Positions 33,301 through 44,573 of a DNA stretch of 64,000 nucleotides are shown here, piece by piece (the stretch's first letter is position 1; each line of letters begins with the position of its first letter). Below the pieces are notes generated by a model that saw only the letters and a program-made list of their open reading frames with translations, made no database searches and was not told where the DNA came from. Source of the stretch: Lepidodermella squamata (Eukaryota > Gastrotricha); NCBI GenBank assembly GCA_047495785.1, contig JBLDXI010000017.1, forward strand, positions 2,108,001 to 2,172,000, written 5' to 3'. The position numbers and the translations under genes were made by a program.

Positions 33301-35060
33301 TCATAAGTCCATAAGTCCGAGAAGTCATAGATCTTTGAATTCGGTTTTTTGAAAAAAATACCGAAATTAAAACCCTCGAATATTAATTCTGATTAAAATA
33401 AATCAATTTTTTGCTCAGCGGCAAACCTAAGCCGAATTCAAATCCACCGAAATTAAATGTACAGAGCCAAAATCTCCAAAACCGAAAATGTAGATTTACA
33501 GTTTTAGTTATATATCGAATTCAGTTTACAGGTGCAGCAAATGAAAATCAACCTCCAAAGCTTAAACTTCACCTAAATACCTAAACTCTAAAATAATGCT
33601 TAATTTTGGTGATTATCTATTTATTAGGAGCATTACCTATCATCTGATGAAGAAAACTAGACCAATTGGATGAAAACTGAGCATACTGTGGCCTACAGAA
33701 AAAAATTGCAAAATCATCTAAGAATAAGTATTCCTTTTAATTTATAAAATACTATTTTATGATAAGCTTTAATTGTCTCAGATAACGCCATCCCACACGG
33801 TTGCAAAAATCTAGGATTGATTCTTGCATTAATTAGGCGTATCAGATACGAGTTTGCCCGCTTTGTAAGCCACAATATTAAATTATAACCACTCGGTATA
33901 GTAATTACCTTGCAAAGAACGAATAAGAAGTCGGCCGTGTGTTCTTTCAGTTCCATACTCGTACTAGTCAGCAACCGGCACAGCCTGTTGCGAATCGTCG
34001 AGCCTTCCTGCGGCAACCGCCTAACATCAGCCTCGCCAAGCGGCGGCAGGATTTCGTTGCGAACAAACCGCCGGATGAGCCTGTTCGCGCGGCACATGCG
34101 CGCAAACGCAACAAGAATCGGCACCAAATGCTCGTTATCAGCTTGATTGATCAAAACGTAATCCAAATGATCGATAATACGCTTGATAGGCGTCATATCC
34201 TCGTTCTCAACCAAACGCGAGATACTGCTGAACGGTAACAGCGTCATAATCGCAGTTGATTGAAAGAAAATGTCGTGGATTTTCGGCGATTTTACGAGAA
34301 ACAGCCGCCTTAATAAATCGGCAAGAACGTCGAAATTCGGCTTAGCATTCTCGTTCGAAACATCAGCGCTTGACGTGACGTTGAACACGGCTTTCAGCGC
34401 TTCAATGATACATTCGCTGAAAACCAGATCAATTTCCGTATCTTTCACCTCAATTTTCGGCGAAATGAAATTCGAAACAGCTTGAATTGCTTCGAGTTTG
34501 AACGCAACAGCTCGCATTGATTGGTTGAACCCAGTTATTAGAAACAGAATTTTCGAACTGAGCAATGCCAACTGAACGTCGGGATTACTCGATTTCGCCT
34601 CGTCGTTCAGCGTATTGATTAGGGCGGCGACTATGGCGGAGCTCTTGCAGACGGCCTGAACAGCGGGCGAGTTGTAGACGACGTTGCACAGGCACTTCAA
34701 CGCCTCCATGCGGACCGAGCCAATCATTTGAACGTCAGAGTCCAACTTCAGATTCGCCAGCTCTAGGATAAGCCACACGTCGCTGTCATCGCCGAAACTT
34801 TCGTCCAGCGCCAGTTTCTCGCGGCAAAGAGTTCGAATCGATTCAAGGCATAGGAGGACGAGTTTTTCTGAATCAGCCGCCGGCAGAGTCGATTTTTTGT
34901 CTTTGAGTATAGATAATAATTTCGCGAAAATTTCCTTTCTCTGAGGATAGGCGATGCTGGGGAAAGCGAAATTTCTTGCATTTTCGCTGTTCCACTGAGA
35001 TAAAGTCTTCGCTAATTCGTCATCACTGTTGCATTGAAGAATAGACGTCAATTGAACCAT
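30353..35060 (-). CDS. ric8: Synembryn / Ric-8, G-alpha chaperone and exchange factor
   Basis: Two exons, 35060-33909 and 30799-30353, give 532 residues, the usual Ric-8 length. The join is exact: FVLCK (end of exon 1) continues as ENVHRLIKYTGFGNAAGLLA, the signature region of the family. Exon 1 is an armadillo-like helical repeat region (ALKCLCNVVYNSPAVQ, TIRNRLCRLLTSTSMELK). Exon 2 carries the C-terminal NPFEGMTDEQKEYEAMQLV segment and an acidic end. Ric-8 folds nascent G-alpha subunits and promotes nucleotide exchange on them in the cytosol and at the cell cortex. The 3,109-nt intron is roughly fifty times longer than most introns here and contains a rearranged transposon. Confidence 0.93.
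31358..31458 (+). repeat. 101-bp direct repeat, left copy
   Basis: Identical base for base to 33330-33430. It begins GATCTTTGAATTCGG and ends GCAAACCTAA, and directly abuts the LTR at 31459. It lies within an older inverted-repeat element whose CTGT...TTGAATTCGG arm is at about 31,336-31,371. Confidence 0.9.
31459..31739 (-). mobile_element. LTR of a minus-strand LTR retrotransposon (copia-like)
   Basis: Read on the minus strand, 281 bp begins TGTAAGAG and ends CCGTTACA, with the TG...CA and TGTAA/TTACA ends expected of an LTR. Directly upstream (31740-31751) is the purine-rich CTGAGGGGTAGC, which fits a polypurine tract, so this would be a 3' LTR. Only one LTR copy is present, and no gag or pol ORF was found. 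Confidence 0.5.
32032..32388 (+). repeat. 357-bp inverted repeat, left arm
   Basis: Reverse complement of 32939-33295, with equal arm length. A 66-codon open frame inside (32047-32247) recurs unchanged on the opposite strand of the other arm, so identity is complete or nearly so. The arms enclose a 550-bp spacer. Confidence 0.9.
32939..33295 (-). repeat. 357-bp inverted repeat, right arm
   Basis: Partner of 32032-32388. The open frame MISRKTENVTHSMKHQ reads on the minus strand here. The near-perfect match implies a recent event or ongoing conversion. Confidence 0.9.
33330..33430 (+). repeat. 101-bp direct repeat, right copy
   Basis: Second copy of the 101-bp repeat, followed by GCCGAATTC, which completes the older inverted-repeat element interrupted by the insertion at 31459-33329. 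Confidence 0.9.
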
Positions 35061-36878
35061 GTTTTATTTCAGAGAAAAAAAATCTAAAACAACAAAAAGA
35101 TGAAATTAACACGCGTCTTTTATCGTCGATTTTCACTAATGCTTTTATACCTCTTTTCCACGCAAAATGAAAAAAAAATTGGAGGAAAAGGCGAACGAAC
35201 GCGACGGACGATTACAATTCATCAATTATTACACAGTGTTCTGTCATCGAATTTGCACACGGTGTTTTATTCGCGACTCGACTCTCAATAATCAAAGGAA
35301 CCATCGATAAAACAGCTCGCGGCACAAAATAATGACGGACTTTATAATAACTGAAATTTCAAGAGGACCAAGCGCGTCTTGAAAACATTGATAAGCTGCA
35401 ACAGAGAAAATGTTCTTGTGGTGTTTCTGTGTTTTAACATCGAGGTGCCATCGAACGGCAAGAATTCAGATGATAAGTAGAGTGAAATAAAGCAACAAGT
35501 GGCAGATATCTTCCGCCCTAATTTCTTCCGAATCGGACGGGAAAAATATACGATTTGTAACGCGAGAAAAACAAACAAAACGAAGATTGGCAGAATTTTG
35601 CGTGTTTAGATTCTAATGCGGATTATGTCGCAGGGAAATGCAATTTCAGACAAAATCATCACTTTTCATCTGAATTTTTGGTAATTACTTAATAACTAGA
35701 ATGCCAAGTGTTCCAGAGACTATTATGTGATTTGGTGGATAGGTAAATATAGCCGCAACACAGGAAGACATAACAAGAGAGAGAGATTCATTACACATAA
35801 TAAAAATCAATAATTTCTTGCAAAAGCACAGAAATTAATTATTAAACAGTAAGTAGTATTATTATTAGTTATGTATATATAACCGGGGATATCAGACGCG
35901 CCTGCTGTATATCGTTTTTCTACTAATAACAATGATCAAACTACGCAATTATTCGCACACTAGAGCTTCTGTTTAAACCTTCCAATACACCAGGCTTTTT
36001 TTCAAGAAAAATCTCCGAATTTTTTCAAATATATCGGAGTTGATTGTTGTAACTTTTCAACGACAAAACAAGTGGTGACTGATTTACAGTTTGCAGCTTA
36101 AAATCTCCTACCATTCGTGAATAGAAAAATTACAGAAAGAAGTATACAAGTCGTGTATAGTTTTTTGTTGTAATCATCAGTTATGTTTTTTTTTACCATA
36201 TTTTCAAAGGTCAGCAATCAATTTCAAATGCAGAAAGATGGCGTAGTAGTATTTCAGTTACTTTTCTACAAGCTACAGTAGTATTGTAGGGTTATCAATC
36301 AGCATTAATAGGCGACATTGGTTTAAATAGCAATAAATGAGCAAGAATAACATAATAATAGTATATAATTATTATTACTTCTCAATGGTGATCCGTCCCG
36401 GACAAAAGTGAATGACTAATTTCTGCTGCGCAAAACCGCTTGACACGAACGACGCGAATAAATAGAAAATTACAATCCTCTCATATCAGTGCGATATTTT
36501 TAATACGTTGGTTGCTGCGCAAGGTCAATGAAAAAATAGATAGGTAGGCCGGAGAAAAGAATGTCGATGAAACGGTGTACTTTACATAGGATGTGACGAG
36601 CCATAAAAGTGCATCTTCTTCCAGTTGACTGAAACAACAAAAGATCGTAGGATTTAGAATTTTTTTTACCCAATTGCTACCTACAATAGTAATGTAATAA
36701 TAATTACGCGTGACAAGAAATTAACGAGGTTCGTTCTTTGCTTTTGTACAAGTGAAAATGACTCGAAAAGCTAATTATTTACTTCGGACTTGGATGGATA
36801 GAAAAAAGAGGCTTGTTGCAAGCGCTTCAAACGAGAGATATAAATAAAGTTTGTGATTAAAGGCTCGGCTATCGACTA
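35061..36878. other. Interval between Ric-8 and TLCD4-like genes
   Basis: About 1.8 kb of AT-rich sequence: the Ric-8 promoter side and the 3' flank of the TLC-domain gene. Short ORFs at 35100-35578 have no coding character. Confidence 0.4.
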
Positions 36879-37780
36879 CTACAGAACAAGAAGAGTGTTC
36901 AGATCTTCCACAACCCTGTTCAACGTGTGGCGGATTCGGCTGACGAACCGCGTGGTCGCTAGGGTCTTAAATAGACCGATGGTGAGCTTGTACATCCAAA
37001 ACAGGTTAAGCGAGTCGAGAATGACGCAGGAGAAAAGCATCACGCAGAAGCCCGCCGTAGGAATGGCGTCGTAATTCATGTAGATGTGGTACCAGAAGTA
37101 GGGCATGGTAACGATGCGGCACAGGAAGAACGATAGCACCAGAAGGAGCCCGTTCAGCATGTAGAATTTGGTATCTTTCGACGCTGTGAGGTGCATGTGC
37201 CACCGATTGTTCACGAATACTGTCGACCATTCTGCTGTGAGACGTACGCACGCGAACCAGATGAGAAAATTATATTCCTGTATCCAATTAAGTATGGGTT
37301 AGTCAATAACGTAGGCGTTAAGTAAACAAAACGAACTGTGGCGACGTAATATGAAGCAATCGCGGCGATGTGGTGGAAGAAAAAAATCATGTCCGCGGAA
37401 TATGAAAACATGATCGCCATATCTATTCAAACAAAACAATTAAGAATACCGGGATATTACGCCTAAATAACAAACATACCGACGATCATATAGCTTAGGG
37501 TGAAAGCGAGGATAGCCCTTCCCATGATTGTGTAGTTCCAAACTGGATCAAGCTGCATGTGCGTATCAGTGACTAGCACTCCAGTTGAAATGACTGAGGC
37601 AACGATGGCGTGAAACGATGATACGACTCTCTCGTTCCATTCCACTTGATCTCGTTTCGATAGCTTGTTATAGCGACGGAACCATTTGCTCGAGAAATGA
37701 GGACTTACGTACCGATACACTGCCGTGAAGATGACAGAGCTGAGAATAACAACAGCTAGGTTGTGTAAAGAGTAGACCAT
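36879..37780 (-). CDS. TLC-domain membrane protein, TLCD4/TMEM56-like
   Basis: Three exons, 37780-37480, 37422-37337 and 37277-36879, give about 261 residues with six or so hydrophobic segments. Typical TLC phrases are present: FFFHHIAAIASYYVAT in exon 2, then LTAEWSTVFVNNRWHMH in exon 3, matching the TLC core histidines and the E-S-T...N-x-R-W motif. The TLC fold is shared by ceramide synthases and the TLCD proteins, which influence membrane lipid composition; the length and absence of a Lag1 motif favour TLCD4. The exon 2 donor is ambiguous: GTTCGT after ACA or GTTTAC nine bases on, both in frame, so three residues are uncertain. Confidence 0.85.
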
Positions 37781-38022
37781 GGTCTCGCGATATTTGCGTA
37801 AAAGACTTTGTCCTCAATAACTATTTAAGAGAAATTAAACATCTAAAATAAAACATGAGCACAACGGTTACTTAATAAGCTCCTTTACTACAATTAACAC
37901 GTTACACGTTGGCTGAAAATAATACACGTGAAAGGAGTTTATCAGCTTCAATCAAAGCTTAACGGTCAAAAATCATCACGGGCTATAAAAAAAGTAGCAC
38001 TATTTTCAGGTTAGAAATAGTT

Positions 38023-38493
38023 TCATGCTTTAGCAGCATCCTGCTTTTGCTCTGATGATTTGTCTTCGTTTTTAGAACGCCAATCGTTTAATGCTGCTTT
38101 GATGGCATCCTCTGCAAGCATCGAGCAATGCAGCTTGACTGGTGGTAGGCAAAGTTCTTTTGCAATATCAGTATTCTTGATGGTAGATGCTTCGTGCACA
38201 GATTTGCCTTTGACCCATTCAGTCGCAATAGAGCTAGAGGCAATAGCAGAACCGCAGCCAAATGTTTTGAATTTAGCGTCAACGATCTTGCCATTGTCAT
38301 CGACCATAATTTGCAGCTTCATAACATCGCCACAAGCAGGGGCGCCAACTAGCCCAGTGCCGACGTTTTTGGCTTTCCGATCAAGAGCGCCGACATTCCT
38401 GGGATTTTCATAGTGATCGAGTACTTTTTCATGATAGAAGCGACATCTCACAGCGAGAGATGCACTGCGGTTCAGTAGCTTTCGGGCTAACAT
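38023..38493 (-). CDS. iscu: Iron-sulfur cluster scaffold ISCU, mitochondrial
   Basis: Intronless 156-residue ISCU/IscU, the scaffold on which cysteine desulfurase and frataxin assemble [2Fe-2S] clusters in mitochondria. A basic, hydroxylated presequence (MLARKLLNRSASLAVRCRFYH) precedes the mature start YHEKVLDHYENPRNVG. Ligands are C54 and D56 in APACGD, C80 in FGCGSA, and H122 and C123 in KLHCSM. LPPVK, the site recognised by the mitochondrial HSP70 chaperone, is intact. The residue after HCS is Met (M125), as in frataxin-responsive eukaryotic ISCU, not the Ile seen in many bacterial IscU proteins. The C-terminus has a short charged extension. Confidence 0.97.
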   Translation of the reverse strand: MLARKLLNRSASLAVRCRFYHEKVLDHYENPRNVGALDRKAKNVGTGLVGAPACGDVMKLQIMVDDNGKIVDAKFKTFGCGSAIASSSIATEWVKGKSVHEASTIKNTDIAKELCLPPVKLHCSMLAEDAIKAALNDWRSKNEDKSSEQKQDAAKA

Positions 38494-39683
38494 TTTTCAA
38501 ATAGTCTAACATAAAACAGCAAAAAAGGATTAATGAACAAAATCAGCAAAAAGTTCATACTATTTCACGGAAAAACTCAAGTTTCGAATGTAACGCTTAC
38601 TACCAGAGCACAACGTTAAACGTCTTTAAAGTCAAGGACCGAGGAACCAGCATGAAAGTGATTAGATTAAATAAATGAACAGTACTTGAAATTCAAATAT
38701 ATCGGTAATATGTAATGAAAATGAAAGCTATGATTTGAAGCAAGCAGGATGATGGATGATGTGAATGAGGGTTTGCATTAAAAATGCATTTAACCAACTG
38801 CTTTTCAACTGCTTTGCACTAATGCAAGCTATTTATTTATTTATTTAAGAGCCATTCATCCGATTTTAGAAAAAGTTGGAAAGCTCAGCTGATGCCAGCT
38901 AAGAAATAGCCTGCAGCATTTCAACTTGTATGGCATCGCCAATAAAATTAGTAGCTGGCATCATTCGAAGAAGCTGCCTATAACGCTCTTCAATGCTGTG
39001 AGACTCAGTATCAAGCAAAATATGTTGATGATCGGAGACAATGAGAAGCCTAAACAATGGAAAAATTGATGTAATGATCGCCAAGAAATGTCAGCCAGGA
39101 GCAACATGTGTATGGCGTGGAAATGGAACCGAAGAAAGCACATTTCGTTGTGGTTCGACGATTACTAAGCATGACGCATGACGTCGCCTTAGCCCCACAC
39201 TGCTGCACTGCTGACTGACAAAACACAAAACGCAAAGACCCGAGAACCTGAAAAAGAAGACTTTTGGGGCCAAAAACTTCCAGAAATCGTTGTTAGGAAA
39301 TATTATTGATTATTTTATAGCTACAATTTTTACTTTTTAAAATAATTATAAAGAAAAATATGTGAAGTCGAAAATACAGATAAATATTAACCGCGCGATT
39401 TCTTTGGCTTTCGGTCAGAGCCTCGGATCCGCAAAGCCTCGGGCGATATGCCGGCGAAGATGAGCATGAACCGTGAACGCATCGTATGCGACAGTGACAG
39501 CAGCTCGCTCAAGCTCTAGTACATGCCAGTTTACGGTTTAAGAGTAGTGAAACTTCGGAAGCCTCGTTTTATCGCCTCGTTTAATTCATGATGCACTATT
39601 TCTGCTGAAAGGCCATGAAAACAAAATGTCATGGATTTTACTGAAATTCTCTTCTTCTCTTTACCGTTTTAGCAGTATTTAAA
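38494..39683. other. Divergent interval between ISCU and RTF1
   Basis: A minus-strand ORF ending at 38899 has a protein-like segment (SHSIEERYRQLLRMMP) behind an acceptor-like TTGTTTAG near 39,055, with AATAAA repeats about 70 nt downstream of its stop. I found no in-frame first exon, so it is recorded here only as a possible small gene. Otherwise the interval is promoter sequence. Confidence 0.35.
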
Positions 39684-41912
39684 ATGGCCAAGCGCAAAGC
39701 GAAATCTTCTAGCGTGGTAGACTCAGATTCAGATGAATCAGATGTCGATTTCGATTCAGATGAAGATAGCGACGGTGGTTCCTCTTCTCCTCAGGTTTTT
39801 ATCGATTGGTGGATATGAGCGATTAAACTTGAAAAATTCACTATCTTGTAGCGTTCGCAGCCGAAAAGAAGTCGGCCATCGAAAGCAAAAAGCGACTCAG
39901 ATGAAGTTTCGGGCGGCTCTTCCAGTGAGGATGATTCTGACGAAGAAGTTGGTATCTCCGTTTTTTAATGTTTCTCCTGCTTTACTTGGTATCTACTGTT
40001 TTAGTGGACCGCGTCCAAGAAAAAAGGCGGCGAGAAAAAGAAAAGTAGCCCGAAAAAACCGGCTGCAAAGGCCTTTAAGGGTAATTATTACACTTGCTAA
40101 CGCCTCAGCAGCACCATATTACCTTATTTTTGTCTAGCCCCAGCAAGATTGTCTAGCAGCGAAAGCGAATCCAGCGAGAGCGACGCTTCACCAGACGGTG
40201 GAGACTCGGACGAAGAGCCGGATGAAGAATCACTCATTGCGGACGAAGAGGATCGTAAATGGCTGATGAACTTGACCGAAAAAGAGCGTGAGCAGGAACT
40301 TTATAACCGCATTGAAAAGAAGCGGGCAGAAAAGAAACGCAAAGAAATTGAGAAAAAGCTGAAAAAGATTCAGAAAAGCAAAGGTCAAGGTTCCGGTACT
40401 GAATTTGGCAGTCCATCAACGTTATCCGCCTTGGAGATCTCTCGTGCCAAAGAGCGCCGCGATGCTCTCGAGAAGAAAGGCGAAAAGAAGCAGGGTGCGT
40501 TGAAAGCCCTCATGGCAAAACGTGAAGAGAAGAAAATTAAGGAAGAAAAACGTCGCCAATCGGCTCCCGTCCGCGTCGAGGATGTCTTCGGCGATTCATC
40601 AAGTGACGATGACGATGTGAAGAAAGATCCAGCGGAGCGTGCTGTCAAAGCCGCTGGTGTTAAAATGCGACACGATGAGGTTCGCAGCAGCGATTCATCA
40701 AGTGAAGACGGCGAAATTCGTAGCTCGAAAAGAAGCGAACCGATCAAAGCGAAGGAAGACCTTCATCGTATTAAGCTATCCCGTGATCGTATCGCTCGGT
40801 GGTGTTACATGCCATTCTTTAAAGACATCGTTGTCGGTTGTTACGTTAGAATCGGCATCGGCAATAGTCCCGAAACTCAACAGCCAGTCTATCGTGTCAC
40901 TCAAATCGTTGACGTAGTTGAAACTGCAAAAACCTATAACGTCACTTGTGCCAATGCCAAGTTGAACACTCGAACTAATAAAGGTCTCTTATTAAGGTAA
41001 TATTTTAAATTTAGTATTAAGTTTTAAGTTCTCAAGTGATTTTTTAGACATGGGAAAGCCGAGCGTGTTTACAGGTTCGAATTCATCTCAAATCAGCCTT
41101 TCACCGACTCGGAATTTAACAAGTGGAAAGAAGCTATGCAGCAAGCGGGTGTATCCCTACCGACGGTGGATGAAATAGACCGAAAGGTCAAAGCTATCGA
41201 AGAAGCTGGTCGCTATTCTTTGAAGGAGGAAGATATCGAACTAATGGTGCAAGAAAAGCAAAGAGTTCGGAGAATGCCGTTCAACTACGCGACTCGGAAG
41301 CAGGAATTGTTGGCCGACAAAGAATCAGCTGAACATGCCGGTAATTATGCCAAGGTGCAAAAACTCGAGGAAGAAATCGAAGAGCTGGAAATGCGTGCTC
41401 GCGAGCTGCACAACAACCGATCGCAAATTCAGAATTCAATTGCACTGATCAACCAGCGAAACCGCGAGGAGAATCTGAACAAAATGGAAGACATTTTGAA
41501 CATGGAAGAGTCAGCGCGAGACAAGGCAGTTAGCGATCCGTTCACGCGACGTGCCACTCGACCTGGTATCCAAAAAGTAATTCCAAGATCTACCTTAAAA
41601 GTGACATTTTTCACAATTGTTCGTATTTTTCAGACGAAAGAAGGCGAAGGCGCTCCGAATTCTGCTCAAAAATCCGATTCTAAGCCGGGCATGCCGGCTC
41701 CTATAAGCGCTGCTGGCATCTACGAGGCTCTTGATTTGGACCTGAACGTATCCATACCAGCCCTAGCAACAACGACCCCTTCCGCAATTGCCGTGCCCGG
41801 TAAAGCGTCTGGTTCAGGCGCGGGTGACCCAGGCAGTGCTAGCAAACCCGGTACGTCGAATCGCCGGTCTCTCAATCTGGAGGCGTACAAAGCACAGAAA
41901 GGACTAATTTGA
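39684..41912 (+). CDS. rtf1: RTF1, Paf1-complex transcription elongation factor
   Basis: Six exons (39684-39794, 39852-39947, 40005-40080, 40138-40996, 41048-41576, 41634-41912) encode 649 residues. The N-terminal quarter is Ser/Asp-rich, low-complexity and nuclear-signal-like ([15 protein letters not shown]). Charged coiled-coil sequence follows. The Plus3 domain is at about residues 300-430 ([38 protein letters not shown]). The C-terminal coiled coil ([19 protein letters not shown]) and GIQK segment match RTF1. It binds elongating RNA polymerase II through SPT5 and promotes H2B ubiquitination. The exon 2 donor is the weak GTTGGT; the nearby GTATCT would cause a frameshift and early stop. 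The last intron (57 nt) is stop-free and a multiple of three. Confidence 0.93.
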
Positions 41913-42701
41913 CCGTGCTCATTTATTCGACATCGCCAACTTTCACACCGCCCGCGACTGATCGCAATTTTACTCCGCGATTTACTGTCAAGGGCATTTT
42001 GTTATAAAAAAACTCGAATTTCAAGCCCTACTGTGTTGTTTACGTTGTTAGGCAAGGCTTTTGTAGATATATTTGCCGAGTTCGATTAAGTAAAAATGCC
42101 GGAAAGCAGCGACACAAGGTGTTGTATGGACCTATCAGGTTGATTATTATTGGCTTCGGAAGTACGAAACACGAAAAACTATATATTGCCGATGTATTTC
42201 ACTCAGATCGTTTCTTTTTAACGTTACGCAATGAAAAATGAAAATAAACCGGGTGAATGTTTCTGAGGAAATTTTCATTTGTTCGTTAATTATCGAAACT
42301 GACTTATTTAATCGAGTAAGGCTGTTGTTCTTTCTTTAAAAGGTGAAAACTTGCTGGAGAAGCCCGTTCACAACAACATCCAATGATCGGTGATTTGAAG
42401 GCTTGACAGAAATAGCGAACCTCGCTGGGTTTTTTTTACGACAAATAAATGAACTGGCGGCAAAGCTGAGGTTGGAAGGTATTCATTATAAGATACTACG
42501 ATACTTTTCAAGTAGTGTTTTATTATTGGCCAAATTCCGAATTCAGCCGGTCATTTAAAAAGCTATTTCGGAAGTCTATTATGGTCGCTATAAAAATTGA
42601 AATTTCAGGCCGATTTCCGAATAGGAGCTGCTAAATTCCGTTTCAATATAAGTACCAATTATTGTAATTTATTTGAAAAAAAAATGAGAGCGAAAGTAAA
42701 G
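41913..42701. other. 3' flank of RTF1 and of histone H3 copy 1
   Basis: No gene seen. It ends where the duplicated histone block begins. Confidence 0.4.
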
Positions 42702-42721
42702 ACACTGTTGCAACAACTTGT

Positions 42722-42737
42722 GGCCCTGAAAAGGGCC
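42722..42737 (-). terminator. Histone 3' stem-loop of H3 copy 1
   Basis: On the minus strand GGCCCTTTTCAGGGCC: a 6-bp stem and 4-base loop, the metazoan replication-dependent histone mRNA end that binds SLBP. It is followed by ACAAGTTGTTGCAACAGTGT, shared by all four histone genes here. Confidence 0.95.
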
Positions 42738-42769
42738 GGTCGGTTTTTATGTGCCTGAAGACGTGTTGT

Positions 42770-43783
<1,014 letters not shown>

Positions 43784-43843
43784 GCACCCGTGGTGGATTT
43801 GATGCCATAGCTCGTTAACGCCTATTTGATCAGCCTACTAACC

Positions 43844-43859
43844 GGCTCTTTTCAGAGCC
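43844..43859 (+). terminator. Histone 3' stem-loop of H4 copy 1
   Basis: GGCTCTTTTCAGAGCC, the canonical histone mRNA stem-loop, followed by ACAAGTTGTTGCAACAGTG. Confidence 0.95.
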
Positions 43860-43881
43860 ACAAGTTGTTGCAACAGTGTTC

Positions 43882-44573
43882 ACAAGAATGCAAAGTTGGT
43901 TGAACAGATTCATATTCATATTTTCCACTGAGAGGAAATGCTGAAAAAAATAAAAGTGGCGCGTGCTGTTGATTGTTGATTTCCGTTAACCTCGCAAATT
44001 TTAGATAACGCCTCGGGGATCCGCCCATCCGGGATCCGCCCATAAAAATCTAACTGCCGAGTCGCGCGTGCGGCTGATCTAAAATTTCAATGAGAAAAAT
44101 CACCGCAATCACTTATGTGCGACATCGCCATACCAAAACTATAAAAGACTCTTGCAAAAAATAATAAACTATCATCTGTATAGTAAAACTAGTTAAATTT
44201 AAATCTGCCATGTCTATAGGCAAACTGTTACCTATTATCTGACGCACCACCGTTTTATCAATAAACTAATAAAGTGGATAAAAAAGTATATTCAATCAGA
44301 AGCGAAATTAGCCTGCATTCAAACAAAATTTGCCGCGTTATCGCATGAATAAGAAATAAGGCTCCATTGTCTTGGATTATAAATCTGCTTGTATCCACCT
44401 TATTTGAGTCATTTTTGCTCTTTATTATTTCCCGCTGATAGTTGATAGGCTTAACTATTACCATGTTCGTGTGTATATATCACAGATTTTACGATTTAAC
44501 CTGACGAACGTGGCAGTTGACGCTTTTTCAGTTTATATGTAAAACATAACTAAGTCGACAAAAAAGGCATTTC
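43882..44573. other. Interval between histone pair 1 and the protease-ankyrin gene
   Basis: AT-rich, no gene. GGGATCCGCCCA is repeated in tandem near 44,018-44,042. Confidence 0.4.

Noticed and set aside
32047-33328. The same small ORF (MISRKTENVTHSMKH) on both strands, looking like a duplicated gene
   Set aside because: Both copies lie in the arms of one inverted repeat inside the Ric-8 intron, with no recognisable domain or independent promoter. Described as a repeat instead.
31459-33329. A complete LTR retrotransposon
   Set aside because: Only one LTR-like unit is present and no gag, protease or reverse-transcriptase frame was found. The right end does not repeat the LTR.
38899-39273. 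A possible small gene on the minus strand upstream of ISCU
   Set aside because: The last 30 residues look protein-like and AATAAA follows, but no in-frame first exon could be joined to the acceptor. Left as a note in the interval entry.
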